Assembly: GCA_002005505.1 (NCBI GenBank)
Contig: KV908410.1
Span: 1-25,000 of the forward strand
DNA from: Botryococcus braunii
Lineage: Eukaryota > Chlorophyta > Trebouxiophyceae
DNA length: 25,000 nucleotides
Reading direction: 5' to 3'
The notes under the pieces were generated by a model. The model saw nothing but the letters and a program-made list of their open reading frames with translations, did not search any database and had not been told where the DNA came from. Numbering within the stretch: position 1 is the stretch's first letter; every line of letters begins with the position of its first letter. Both the position numbers and the translations under genes were made by a program. This document shows, piece by piece, positions 1 to 9,203 of the stretch.

Positions 1-45
1 AACGTGTAACCGTTTTGTAAACGTGTAAGTGATGTACAAATTATA

Positions 46-876
46 CGTTGCACGTGGCAGAATGGCCATGGCTACACCCGCTGGCTGGCCCACTTGGCTA
101 CAATCCCCAGTCAGCTCATCCCTGGGCTTGTCAGACCTGCACAAGTCATGGCACGCTTGGATACTCGCATAAACACCACCCGGCGTCCCTTGCTCCGCCT
201 GCACCGAGATGCCTTCACCATGACAATTTGTGGGAGACCTGCTCACGTGGGGCCACTGCCGTCTTGGTGCTTGGATGACCTGTGGCTGGCCTCTGGTATG
301 TCCCCACCCACTGTGTCAGCACTCCTCCTTCCCCACCTGGGTCTCTGCCAGGTCCTGTCCTCTCTCTCTCTTTATGCCCTTTCCCTACATGCTGACAGTC
401 TGTCAGCTGGTGCAGGGACGCCTGCTGGCCCCAGCTTGTACCCCTCCTTGCAAATTCCTCTCGGCGGGGTTGTCTTATTCAAGGCCCTTGAAATCAAGCA
501 CAACCTGCACCCTGAGGTGATGATCATCACTCGCAAAGATGACCCCCTCTGCCCAATCCAGCGTCTCCATGCCTTGCTGGTCCAGTCTGCCGCACTGGGT
601 CACCCCATCACCCAGTTTCTTTGCCGCCCCTTGTCCTCCAATAAGGACCATTTCATAGAACGCAGCCTCAGCGTGGCTGCCTTCGAAGAAGACATCGACT
701 TCCATTTTACAGCTGCCAACATCCCCTACCACGCCACCTTGCATGGGAGCAGGCGAGGCTCCCTCCAGCATCACGAACAGCAAGGTCAGACTCTGGAGGC
801 TTTGGGCCGCCTCGCTCAGATCAAAACGCCCAGCGTGACCAAACTACATCGATCCAACCCGTCACTTGCCCCCTAA
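46..876 (+). pseudogene. Tyrosine recombinase, left copy (damaged)
   Basis: This is the left-copy counterpart of the intact recombinase at 13263-11674. Bases 1-45 correspond to its intron. Deletion of 23 nt near base 52 removes the splice acceptor and the start of the next exon. Intron 296-415 (donor GTATGT, acceptor TGCAG) is preserved. Exon 416-876 keeps the His-x-x-Arg box (HGSRRG). A 2-nt deletion near 843 shifts the frame just before the expected catalytic tyrosine, giving TKLHRSNP where the right copy has TKRYIDPT. A 1-nt deletion in a T run near 224 also breaks the Arg box, which reads WETCSRG in the right copy. As written it cannot make an active recombinase, but several lesions are homopolymer deletions and could be assembly errors. 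Confidence 0.8.
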
Positions 877-896
877 GCTGCCTAAAGGGAAACGCC

Positions 897-3391
897 CTAA
901 CAAAAAGGTTCGCCTAACCTGACGTGCTCAGCCTGTGCTGCCCTTTTACGCTTGGCCCCTCTGACAGAGGCTGGCCTTCTGGGCTTCTCAAATAATATCA
1001 AGCTGCAAGTCAGGTGACACTGATAGTCTCCATCCTGCAGCATGTGAGGTGGGAAACGAGACCTAACACAAACATGTGCTTCCTGGGGGGAACTGTCGTT
1101 TCTGCCCTGACTGGCAAATGGAGCAGCCAAGTCTTCCACTTGGCTGGTCTATTGCATTCCACCAGTATGCAGTTTTTTCTTTCTTGTGCTACTTTGGCTA
1201 TTACCTCCCTGAGGCACTCTCTGGGTGGGAATACCCACAGCAGAGGTGTGCCATCTGTGGGGTCTAGTAGACTCCAGGGCATGACCAGTGCGTTTGCCCC
1301 ATACCCTCTGCAGTAGGGTACCTTGGAAAATATCTTTTCACCTGGTGGAACTTGTCTACTGTTCCTGCAAAGCAATCCCCTGTGGGAAAACCCCATATGC
1401 CTCCTTCTGGCAGACCCGTCTTACATATCTGCGTGTATATACCCCTATCTAGTGCAAAGTCACCTGCATCATCACACCTAGACAGCAGGTCAGCCACCTG
1501 GATTTCAGGAGTGTCCCTTGGCACCCACTGGGCCCTCACTTCCACCCCTACCTCAGCTGCAGCCTCAAACATCAGCCTTAGCTCTTTGAGGGTGTGAGTC
1601 TTACCATTCATGCTATTCACATTAGACACTGCACCCTGATTGTCACAGAATACCAACAGCACCGCCCCCGCAGCTTGTCCGTGTTGGCTCTAATGCATGT
1701 CCTGACCAGTAGACCTATATTCTTCACCTCCCTTTGACAAGAAGACAGTGTCCCCTTGCTCATGAGCTCCTGTTCCTCTGCTGTGAAACTCTCCTGCATG
1801 GGTTGCAGCAGCAGCTCTTCTGAGAATCCCCCATAACCCCTAGCAGATGCATCCCCATAGCACACGAAGACTGGTCCCTCCTGCCTCCACGGCTTGCCCT
1901 TCTGCCTTTCTAACGCCTCCACCCAATACAGCAAATCTTCTTCCGTTAACGCTGCTAACTCCTCTGTCAAGCTCTGTACCCATTCTCGGAGCTCCCCCAT
2001 GGCTTGAAACATCCTCCTGATGTACAAGGGGGCTAGCCGTACCGCAGGGGCCACACTCACTAACATGCCTGCCAACCTTGCCATGTCCCTCTTGGTACCC
2101 CCAGCTGTCCTAACCTTGCCTATTTCCTCCAAAATGAAATCTGCTTTGTCCTGGGGCACCTGGAACGCTTGTTCCTCTAAGTCCACTATCAAGCCAAGAT
2201 ACTGCCCTTTCTTGGCTGGTTGTGACACACACTTTCCCCTGGACAAGCAAAAACCCAGATACGTTAACAGCAACAGCAGTGCCCTCATGCCCATCCACCC
2301 CTGCATGCGACTAGCAGTCAGGAATATCGCATCATCCACAAACGTGGTCATCCTTAGGCCTCTCTCCCTGAGAGGAGCATACACCTGTAGCATGAACCTT
2401 GTGTAGGTTCTGCATGCAGAGGACAAACCAAATGGTAACACAGTAAACACAAAGAATTTTCCTTAAAAACTCAAACCCAGGTACTTCTGATCCTCCTTAT
2501 GCACCCGAAAATGATGGTAACCTGCTTTAAAATCTGTGAGACACAGCCAGTCTCCTGGCCTGGCATACTGTGGCACGTCAGTCAGCTTTTCATACGTGAA
2601 ACTGACATATTTATCAAACAGGTTAACATACCTAGCGTCCAGAATAAGCCGCAACTTGCCCTTTCTGTTTGCCACCACCCCAGCCCACTGCACACCTGTA
2701 CCTTGTCGCCTGTGACTTCCATTAATGCCCCTGTGTACAGTAAGTCTTCTAAAGACGTCCTGACAAACTCTGCATGCAGCTCAACCGATTTTCTATTGGC
2801 AAACTGTACCTCCCCAGGCCTGTCTCCCTTCAGCAGCTCTCGGACCCTTTGCCCTTGCCCTGGCAGCGTGGTCTTTAGTAATTCTACCACTTGCTGTTTC
2901 CTATCTTGATACCTTGGATGTTCCGACTGTGTCTTGGAGTCTACCCTTACCCATTCCAGTTTGACCCCATGTCTTAGCCAGTTCAGCACTTTCTGCTATT
3001 CAGCAGTCAAAGGCGCCTGCCCTTGTGCCCACACGAAATACCTCTCCCAGGCCTTTAGCCGACTATTGGGTACCCCTGCCACAAATTCTTCGTCTTTTAA
3101 AGCCCTGTCCCACTCCTGCGCTAGTAGGCGTGGAGTTCCTAGCTCAGGCCCTTCACCTGCAGTCACGCCTTCCTCCTGCCACGCTCTTGAAGCATGCTGC
3201 ATTTCTTCCCATTCAACATCTATCTTTGGTAGGCCCCTGGTAAGCCCTGCTGCGCATCTGGTATCTTGTGGCGCATGCCCCTGCTCACTGCCAGTCCCAG
3301 AATGCTGCCCTGCTGCTTCTGCCCAGCCTGCCTCCCTCCAGCCAGGTTCTCCAACCTCTAAATCTCCCATTGACACCCCCTCACCTGTCAT
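897..3391 (-). pseudogene. RT-RNase H polyprotein, left copy (frameshifted)
   Basis: This is the left copy of the pol gene. RT motifs are recognisable: RLILDARYVN, the motif A TDFKAGYHHF, the VLPFGLSSA box and the VDD catalytic motif. So are the RNase H motifs YGDASARGYGG, CDNQGAV and the ADLLSR end. It shares with the right copy an in-frame TAG (2996-2998) and a TAA just before the LPFGLSSA block (about 2463). It has its own 1-base deletions: a G run near 2685, another near 1666 within RNase H, and one near 940 that changes the C-terminus. At the position where the right copy has TGA (10730-10732) this copy has a Cys codon, so that stop is specific to the right copy. Confidence 0.85.
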
Positions 3392-3861
3392 AGCCTTGGC
3401 TGGGCACTTGTGGATGCCATCCCCTGACCTCTGTGGGTAGGGGCATGTTGAAATTTACAGCCATCCATCCCTGCAGTGGCATTACACACCCCATCCAGCC
3501 ACCAGCCCCTGCAGCAGTGCATGGGCTCCGGTTTGGCATTGGGATAATGGGTAAGGTCGTACCCTCCATTTGCTAATTCCTTCCGTGCTCTTCCACCCGG
3601 CGGGAATCCACGCCCTCTCCCTGCCGGTGGCCTGTAGTTGGGTACGTAGCTTGGCACGGGTGCGGCACGTTGAACGTTTAGCGCCAGTAGTTGACATGCT
3701 AGCTGTTCCCGCCCAGCTTCGTATGCCAGCTTTCTTAACTGGGCGCAGTGCAGCTCCCAGTGTTCGGCAAACAAGTAGTCCAGCAAGCCGATTATCTCTC
3801 CAGCCTGCGTCCCATGCCATTCTTGTACCATATTTCTCTCCTTAGCCTTGCATCCTTGCAC
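3388..3861 (-). CDS. Gag-like protein with CCCH-type zinc motif, left copy (3' exon)
   Basis: This is the same ORF as right-copy 8730-9203. It has a helical first half, a Gly/Arg/Pro-rich linker (RGRGFPPGGR) and a Cys-x8-Cys-x8-Cys-x3-His motif near the C-terminus (about 3445-3516). A single basic zinc motif after an RG-rich linker suits RNA binding by a retroelement nucleocapsid. The frame is open upstream of the called start. Comparison of frames suggests the protein continues from another frame (about 4080-3865), so the true N-terminus lies in an upstream exon or across a frame break shared with the right copy. The stop overlaps the pol start as ATGA. Confidence 0.6.
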   Translation of the reverse strand: MQGCKAKERNMVQEWHGTQAGEIIGLLDYLFAEHWELHCAQLRKLAYEAGREQLACQLLALNVQRAAPVPSYVPNYRPPAGRGRGFPPGGRARKELANGGYDLTHYPNAKPEPMHCCRGWWLDGVCNATAGMDGCKFQHAPTHRGQGMASTSAQPRL

Positions 3862-4152
3862 CCATTGCCACCCTTCCTTATCCGTGTGTCTCCGGGAGGT
3901 CTCCCCACCGACTCTCTCTCACGATCGTCTACCGTCCGGACCCCACTCGCTTGCCTCCATGCCCACTCCACCACCAACTCAATATGTTTTCCAAATACAA
4001 TAAGCCCAAGTATCCATCTGGTCGCAAGCGAGTCATGTTTAGCGCGCCCCCCCCCCCCTTAGCCCCTAGGGGCTCCAGTCACTTGCCTTGCACCAGCCTG
4101 CCAACCTCCTCATCCCAGACCTTGCAGCCAAAGCTGTTCCCACCCCTGCATG

Positions 4153-4402
4153 CTAATTGACATTTTTACACTGCACCAACCGGTGTGACTGCCTCAGTTT
4201 TACTCCCTCATGTGCCCCTGACCTTCCTAATGCTTGCCCTCTCAGCCCAGCCAGCCTATTATCCTGCAACTCTGGCGTTGCTGTTGTAACTGCACTCCCA
4301 TAGTTCCTAAGTGTCTGTGGACGCTTGCCACCATAGAGTAATAGCATGATGTTGCTCCCTTGCAGCTCTCTACTAACTGTGCGACCACCTTCTATGAAAA
4401 CC
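4153..4402 (-). CDS. Gag exon 3, left copy
   Basis: This exon follows a good acceptor (CTGCAG then GTTTTC) and is in phase 0 with the donor at 4650, so exon 2 joins cleanly to it. The encoded stretch begins VFIEGGRTVSRELQG and has no recognised domain. The exon's 3' limit is uncertain. The frame stops at TAG close to 4153, and I could not fix the next donor. It is identical in design to 8189-8437. Confidence 0.5.
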
Positions 4403-4649
4403 TGCAGATGCAACCTTTTGCCTAGGGGATACGCCCAACGTGGAGAATAATCCCTCCAGCCTCACCACTGGCTTCAAATAATCACACATTATATGCATGA
4501 ATGAACTTGTGGAAATGTTGTTCTGGCCTGCATAGTTCTAAACCCCCCCCCCCCTTCTCTCTCTCTCTCTCTGCCTCTCTCTCTCTCTCCTCTCAGCCTA
4601 GCAGACTTCTGAAACTGATGTATTATCCCGTGGCTGGCTAATCACTTAC

Positions 4650-4942
4650 CTTTTGCTTAGCTTCCAGCTTCTTCATATCTGAAAACCAAGCCTCTATGGA
4701 CAAGTCTGCATATTCTCCATTAACCAGGTTCTTGCCCTGCTTGAGCTCTGCTGCAGCCAGTGCCAGTGCCTTCTTGTAAAGGTCTGTCGCTCCCCTTTCC
4801 GAAATCCCCTGTATGCCTTGCTGCAGTCCTGTCGCAGTTCTGCTGCCCTCCTGGCCAGATCCCGCCATTTCTCTCTATTCTCGCTCTTAGTAGCTGGTGC
4901 CACCCTCTCCTCCAAGGCCTTGATTTTGTCCCTGGCGCTGCC
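4650..4942 (-). CDS. Gag exon 2 (coiled coil), left copy
   Basis: The exon lies between acceptor GCGCAG (4943-4948) and donor AAG|GTAAGT (4650/4649). It is in phase 0 with exon 1, which ends at 6261. Its first part is charged and helical (KALEERV, REKWRDLARRAAELRQD). It then needs a shift of one base near 4807, in a G run, to enter the second open stretch (ATDLYKKALALAAAELKQG). The right copy has the same break, so it predates the duplication. Confidence 0.55.
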
Positions 4943-6260
4943 CTGCGCCCCTGGCTTACCTCAGCCTCCATGCACCGCCATAGCAGATACCAGCGCCTAG
5001 CTGGTCCCTTCTGCTATTCCTTGCCTTGTTACCATCTAACCTGCCCAACACCTGGCAACCCTCCTAAGCTAGCGTTATTGAGGAACATGTGACTGTGTGA
5101 TCTTCCACCACCTCTCTATGTAATCCTGTACATCACGTCTGTTTGTAATCTAGCATAGCAGTATCACTTACCTTCGCTGTACCTTATTATTTTTTTGTAC
5201 CTTATGTCAGGTCCTTGTACTGACTGTCCTGCTGGTTAAACGACAGGATTTTACAAATTAAAGTATAACACCTATATCCCTTTATGTGGTTATGTAACTG
5301 CAAGTACATCTATGTGTGTTTAGAATCCAACCTCAATGTGCCTTAAATTTGCTGTACAGTTGTGTGCTAAGCCTACTTAGTTCACAAGGACTGCTCTGTC
5401 TTAACAACATCCCTGCTTCCGTTTGCCTTGCTGGTCAAATACCATCCAGCTCCATCCTCTCTCCACGAGAGATCCAGCCCCCTTGGGCACCTCCCGCTGC
5501 CCCACCATGGCAGCACCATTGGACCAATCTTCTATTCCATTTGCCTGGCAAATACCATCCAGTTCCATCCTCTCTCCACGAGGATCCAAACCCCTTGGGC
5601 ATCTTACCATCCAGCTCCATCCTCTCTCCACGAGGATCCAGCCCCCTTGGGCACCTCCCGCTGCCCCACCATGGCAGCACCATTGGACCAATCTTTTATT
5701 CCATTTGCCTTGCTGGGCAAATACCATCCAGTTCCATCCTCTCTCCACGAGGATCCAGCCCCCTTGGGCACCTTACCATCCAGCTCCATCCTCTCTCCAC
5801 GAGGATCCAGCCCCCTTGGGCACCTCCCGCTGCCCTACCTGGCAGCACCGTCTTATTCCTTTAGCCTCCAGGGTCACAGCCCACCCCTCCCAGCCCAGGT
5901 CTCCTGGCTGGTCTCTGCCCTCCAGCCCCATCCTTTCTGCAAGATAATCCAATCCCTTTTGGCACCTGCTGCTGCCCTGCCATCGCAGCACCTTGGAGTT
6001 GGCCCTGCCTCTCCAAGGGATATGCCCCCCTTACTTAGCTAACCTGATTTACCTCACTCTCCCACCACTCACCGCTCACAACAACTAACTCTATCCCTAC
6101 TTTTGCACCCCTCAGGTCCCTTGCTCCCCTGGATAGGTCTCACAGCGTTAGCATGCCACACAGGTTTAACTCATTGCAGCTGCACAATCAATCATGCCCT
6201 TGGGCCAACATAAAACAATCTTCAGCCAACCAAAATTTGCCGTGCTTAAAAATAACTTAC
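4943..6260 (-). other. Large gag intron (left copy) holding tandem repeats
   Basis: The donor GTAAGT at 6260 and acceptor GCGCAG at 4943 keep phase 0 across the junction. This 1,318-nt gap contains no convincing coding frame on the minus strand. It holds the 52/116-bp repeats at 5424-5860. The right copy is broken inside this intron at 7012. Confidence 0.5.
5424..5860. repeat. Complex tandem repeat (52- and ~116-bp spacings)
   Basis: The core CCATCCAGYTCCATCCTCTC recurs at about 5443, 5556, 5608, 5724 and 5777, so spacing alternates about 113-116 and 52-53 bp. The longer unit adds a segment with CCACCATGGCAGCACCATTGG. A diverged sixth copy lies around 5915-6000. Because the unit is open in several frames it creates apparent proline-rich ORFs, which I do not regard as genes. 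The right copy keeps only the first long unit (7012-7190). Confidence 0.9.
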
Positions 6261-6905
6261 CTTGTTGACTTGGGCCACTTTCTCTGCTTCGGTTCTAGGC
6301 TTCTTTCTGTCCTCTTCGGACTGTGACGAAGACGCACTGCTTGAGCGGCTTCTTGATCTCTTGCTTGTGCCTTCACTTTTTTCTTTGGCTTTTACCTTTT
6401 TTGTTACTTTCGCTGGCGGCGAACCAAGACTTTGTTTGGCAATCTGCGCGCTGTATCCCACCCACGCTGGCGGAGGCTCTATCTTCGTGACAAACACCCG
6501 GTCTAGCTTGTCGAATATTGATGGAGGCGTCAATAGCACCCTCTCAGGATCAAACTGGGCTACTGCCTCTGGGTTTTTAAATACAGCCTCAGAGTATGCG
6601 CGACCTGCGCTGACCAGACTGGTATGCACGACAACCACAGTGTGCGGAGCGTCCCCCGGGGACCGAACCGCCGTCTTACAGACTAACTTCACAAATTGGT
6701 TTTGCGTCAGAGCATTAATGTCGCCGAAATGAACAGCTGCCACTTCGTAAAGCTTATGTGGGGTTCCCTCCCTGCTTAACAACACGCTACACAACGTCTT
6801 ACTCGGCGGGGCTTGCACCCCAAGCTCGTCTGGGGCCTCTAAGTTCGCTGCCCAGGCTTCGAACTGCCCTGAAAACCTCCTAGGTGCTCTTTCACCAAAC
6901 TCCAT
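6261..6905 (-). CDS. Gag exon 1 (ORF1), left copy only
   Basis: This open frame codes 215 aa from the ATG at 6905 to a textbook donor (AACAAG|GTAAGT at 6261/6260). The frame is open a little upstream to 6968, but with no ATG there. The protein starts MEFGERAPRRFSGQFEAW, has a mixed alpha/beta-looking middle, and ends in a Lys-rich then Ser/Arg-rich tail (TSKRSRSRSSSASSSQSEED). That tail could serve as a nuclear-localisation or RNA-binding region. It lies 66 bp inside terminal repeat A1, in the place of the first ORF of DIRS elements. I recognise no conserved domain, so the Gag assignment rests on position, composition and splicing into the coiled-coil exon. Confidence 0.6.
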
Positions 6906-6970
6906 GCTTCGAAACTCGAAATATCGTCTTATATTACCCAAACCAGTGGCGACGGCCACTAATACCAATG

Positions 6971-7014
6971 AAGGTGCGTAGAGCCACCCGTCCCCCGGGT
7001 ATATCAGTCAAGAG
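6971..7014 (-). repeat. Terminal repeat A1 (5' end of left copy)
   Basis: In element orientation it begins CTCTTGACTGATATACCCGG and ends ...ACGCACCTTC. The same ~45-bp sequence, in the same orientation relative to the element, recurs near the right copy's 3' end (A2, 13528-13572). It marks the left copy's 5' terminus, since the sequence beyond it belongs to the other element. Confidence 0.8.
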
Positions 7015-7649
7015 AGAGGATGGAACTGGATGGTATTTGCCCAGCAAGGCAAATGGAATAGAAGATTGGTCCAATGGTGCTGCCATGGTGGGGCAGCGGG
7101 AGGTGCCCAGGGGGGCTGGATCCTCGTGGAGAGAGGATGGAGCTGGAAGGTATTTGACCAGCAAGGCAAACGGAAGCAGGGATGTTGTTAAGACAGAGCA
7201 GTCCTTGTGAACTAAGTAGGCTTAGCACACAACTGTACAGCAAATTTAAGGCACATTGAGGTTGGATTCTAAACACACATAGATGTACTTGCAGTTACAT
7301 AACCACATAAAGGGATATAGGTGTTATACTTTAATTTGTAAAATCCTGTCGTTTAACCAGCAGGACAGTCAGTACAAGGACCTGACATAAGGTACAAAAA
7401 AATAATAGCGTACAGCGAAGGTAAGTGATACTGCTATGCTAGATTACAAACAGACGTGATGTACAGGATTACATAGAGAGGTGGTGGAAGATCACACAGT
7501 CACATGTTCCTCAATAACGCTAGCTTAGGAGGGTTGCCAGGTGTTGGGCAGGTTAGATGGTAACAAGGCAAGGAATAGCAGAAGGGACCAGCTAGGCGCT
7601 GGTATCTGCTATGGCGGTGCATGGAGGCTGAGGTAAGCCAGGGGCGCAG

Positions 7650-7942
7650 GGCAGCGCCAAGGACAAAATCAAGGCCTTGGAGGAGAGGGTGGCACCAGCT
7701 ACTAAGAGCGAGAATAGAGAGAAATGGCGGGATCTGGCCAGGAGGGCAGCAGAACTGCGACAGGACTGCAGCAAGGCATACAGGGGATTTCGGAAAGGGG
7801 AGCGACAGACCTTTACAAGAAGGCACTGGCACTGGCTGCAGCAGAGCTCAAGCAGGGCAAGAACCTGGTTAATGGAGAATATGCAGACTTGTCCATAGAG
7901 GCTTGGTTTTCAGATATGAAGAAGCTGGAAGCTAAGCAAAAG
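7650..7942 (+). CDS. Gag exon 2 (coiled coil), right copy
   Basis: The acceptor GCGCAG lies before 7650 and the donor AAAAG|GTAAGT at 7942/7943. Encoded text is charged and helical in frame up to about 7785 (KDKIKALEERV, RRAAELRQDCSKAYRG). The good-looking continuation (ISERGATDLYKKALALAAAE, then DLSIEAWFSDMKKLEAKQK) is in the -1 frame. One extra G in the GGGG run near 7783 would join them. The left copy has the same arrangement. Either the source element carried a 1-base loss or a -1 slip is used. Exon 1 is absent from this truncated copy. Confidence 0.55.
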
Positions 7943-8188
7943 GTAAGTGATTAGCCAGCCACGGGATAATACATCAGTTTCAGAAGTCTGCTAGGCTGAG
8001 AGGAGAGAGAGAGAGAGGCAGAGAGAGAGAGAGAAGGGGGGGGGGGGTTTAGAACTATGCAGGCCAGAACAACATTTCCACAAGTTCATTCATGCATATA
8101 ATGTGTGATTATTTGAAGCCAGTGGTGAGGCTGGAGGGATTATTCTCCACGTTGGGCGTATCCCCTAGGCAAAAGGTTGCATCTGCAG

Positions 8189-8437
8189 GTTTTCATAGAA
8201 GGTGGTCGCACAGTTAGTAGAGAGCTGCAAGGGAGCAACATCATGCTATTACTCTATGGTGGCAAGCGTCCACAGACACTTAGGAACTATGGGAGTGCAG
8301 TTACAACAGCAACGCCAGAGTTGCAGGATAATAGGCTGGCTGGGCTGAGAGGGCAAGCATTAGGAAGGTCAGGGGCACATGAGGGAGTAAAACTGAGGCA
8401 GTCACACCGGTTGGTGCAGTGTAAAAATGTCAATTAG
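8189..8437 (+). CDS. Gag exon 3, right copy
   Basis: The acceptor CATCTGCAG precedes GTTTTCATAGAAGG. The phase matches the donor at 7942, giving a 246-nt intron (7943-8188). It encodes VFIEGGRTVSRELQG followed by a polar stretch of about 80 residues ending at a TAG. No domain is recognised. The downstream boundary is uncertain. Confidence 0.5.
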   Translation, partial: VFIEGGRTVSRELQGSNIMLLLYGGKRPQTLRNYGSAVTTATPELQDNRLAGLRGQALGRSGAHEGVKLRQSHRLVQCKNVN

Positions 8438-8511
8438 CATGCAGGGGTGGGAACAGCCTTGGCTGCAAGGTCTGGGATGAGGAGGTTGGCAGGCTGGTGC
8501 AAGGCAAGTGA

Positions 8512-8729
8512 CTGGAGCCCCTAGGGGCTAAGGGGGGGGGGGGGCGCGCTAAACATGACTCGCTTGCGACCAGATGGATACTTGGGCTTATTGTATTTGG
8601 AAAACATATTGAGTTGGTGGTGGAGTGGGCATGGAGGCAAGCGAGTGGGGTCCGGACGGTAGACGATCGTGAGAGAGAGTCGGTGGGGAGACCTCCCGGA
8701 GACACACGGATAAGGAAGGGTGGCAATGG
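8512..8729 (+). CDS. Probable gag coding segment upstream of the zinc ORF
   Basis: This frame is open and reads as a plausible helical protein (DSLATRWILGLIVFGKHIEL, VVEWAWRQASGV, TVDDRERESVG). The zinc-motif ORF that starts nearby is in a different frame, and its sequence upstream of its start (GWQWVQGCKAKERN) also looks coding. A frame change of one base somewhere in 8690-8727 would link them. A G13 run at 8532-8544 sits inside, and its left-copy partner is C12. I could not place an acceptor for this segment. Confidence 0.35.
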
Positions 8730-9203
8730 GTGCAAGGATGCAAGGCTAAGGAGAGAAATATGGTACAAGAATGGCATGGGACGCAGGCTGGAGAGATAAT
8801 CGGCTTGCTGGACTACTTGTTTGCCGAACACTGGGAGCTGCACTGCGCCCAGTTAAGAAAGCTGGCATACGAAGCTGGGCGGGAACAGCTAGCATGTCAA
8901 CTGCTGGCGCTAAACGTTCAACGTGCCGCACCCGTGCCAAGCTACGTACCCAACTACAGGCCACCGGCAGGGAGAGGGCGTGGATTCCCGCCGGGTGGAA
9001 GAGCACGGAAGGAATTAGCAAATGGAGGGTACGACCTTACCCATTATCCCAATGCCAAACCGGAGCCCATGCACTGCTGCAGGGGCTGGTGGCTGGATGG
9101 GGTGTGTAATGCCACTGCAGGGATGGATGGCTGTAAATTTCAACATGCCCCTACCCACAGAGGTCAGGGGATGGCATCCACAAGTGCCCAGCCAAGGCTA
9201 TGA
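8730..9203 (+). CDS. Gag-like protein with CCCH-type zinc motif, right copy
   Basis: This ORF codes 157 aa from a non-ATG position at the window of open frame, and its real N-terminus is upstream. The helical part (GEIIGLLDYLFAEHWELHCA, QLRKLAYEAGREQLACQLL) is followed by an RG/PP-rich linker and Cys-x8-Cys-x8-Cys-x3-His at about 9075-9146. Known retroelement Gag proteins use short zinc motifs of this kind to bind template RNA, and the spacing here resembles CCCH fingers more than the retroviral CCHC knuckle. The TGA stop (9201-9203) overlaps the ATG of pol (9200-9202), an ATGA arrangement suited to reinitiation or a -1 shift. Confidence 0.65.
   Translation: MQGCKAKERNMVQEWHGTQAGEIIGLLDYLFAEHWELHCAQLRKLAYEAGREQLACQLLALNVQRAAPVPSYVPNYRPPAGRGRGFPPGGRARKELANGGYDLTHYPNAKPEPMHCCRGWWLDGVCNATAGMDGCKFQHAPTHRGQGMASTSAQPRL

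Larger units (their letters stand above)
1..5576. repeat. Left arm of a ~5.6-kb inverted repeat
   Basis: Read in reverse complement, this arm matches 7012-12635 nearly base for base. Paired coordinates sum to about 12,592 over most of the length. The sum drifts to about 12,636 at the window start because the left arm has lost short pieces, including 23 nt near position 52. Homology stops at 5576, where the left sequence continues its tandem repeat and the right sequence switches into the left copy's terminal repeat A1. Confidence 0.95.
1..7014 (-). mobile_element. DIRS-order (PAT/Kangaroo-like) retroelement, left copy
   Basis: This copy reads leftward from a 5' terminus near 7014 and continues past the window start. 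In its own direction it carries terminal repeat A1, gag exon 1 (6905-6261), a repeat-filled intron, gag exons 2 and 3, a zinc-motif Gag ORF, and RT-RNase H (about 3391-897). The tyrosine recombinase lies on the opposite strand (before 1 to 876). Reverse transcriptase plus tyrosine recombinase, with no DDE integrase, defines the DIRS order. This copy keeps the 5' part (5577-7014) that the right copy lacks, so an intact element would be about 8.1 kb. It carries many 1-2 base deletions relative to the right copy and looks inactive, unless those are consensus errors. Confidence 0.85.

Noticed and set aside
2934..3440. 168-aa plus-strand ORF, and its partner at 9151-9657 minus
   Set aside because: Both are antisense shadows of the acidic linker at the start of pol. 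The sense strand carries the conserved domains.
5316..6042. Proline-rich ORFs on the plus strand
   Set aside because: They come from the tandem repeat in several overlapping frames, have no splice support, and run antisense to the gag intron.
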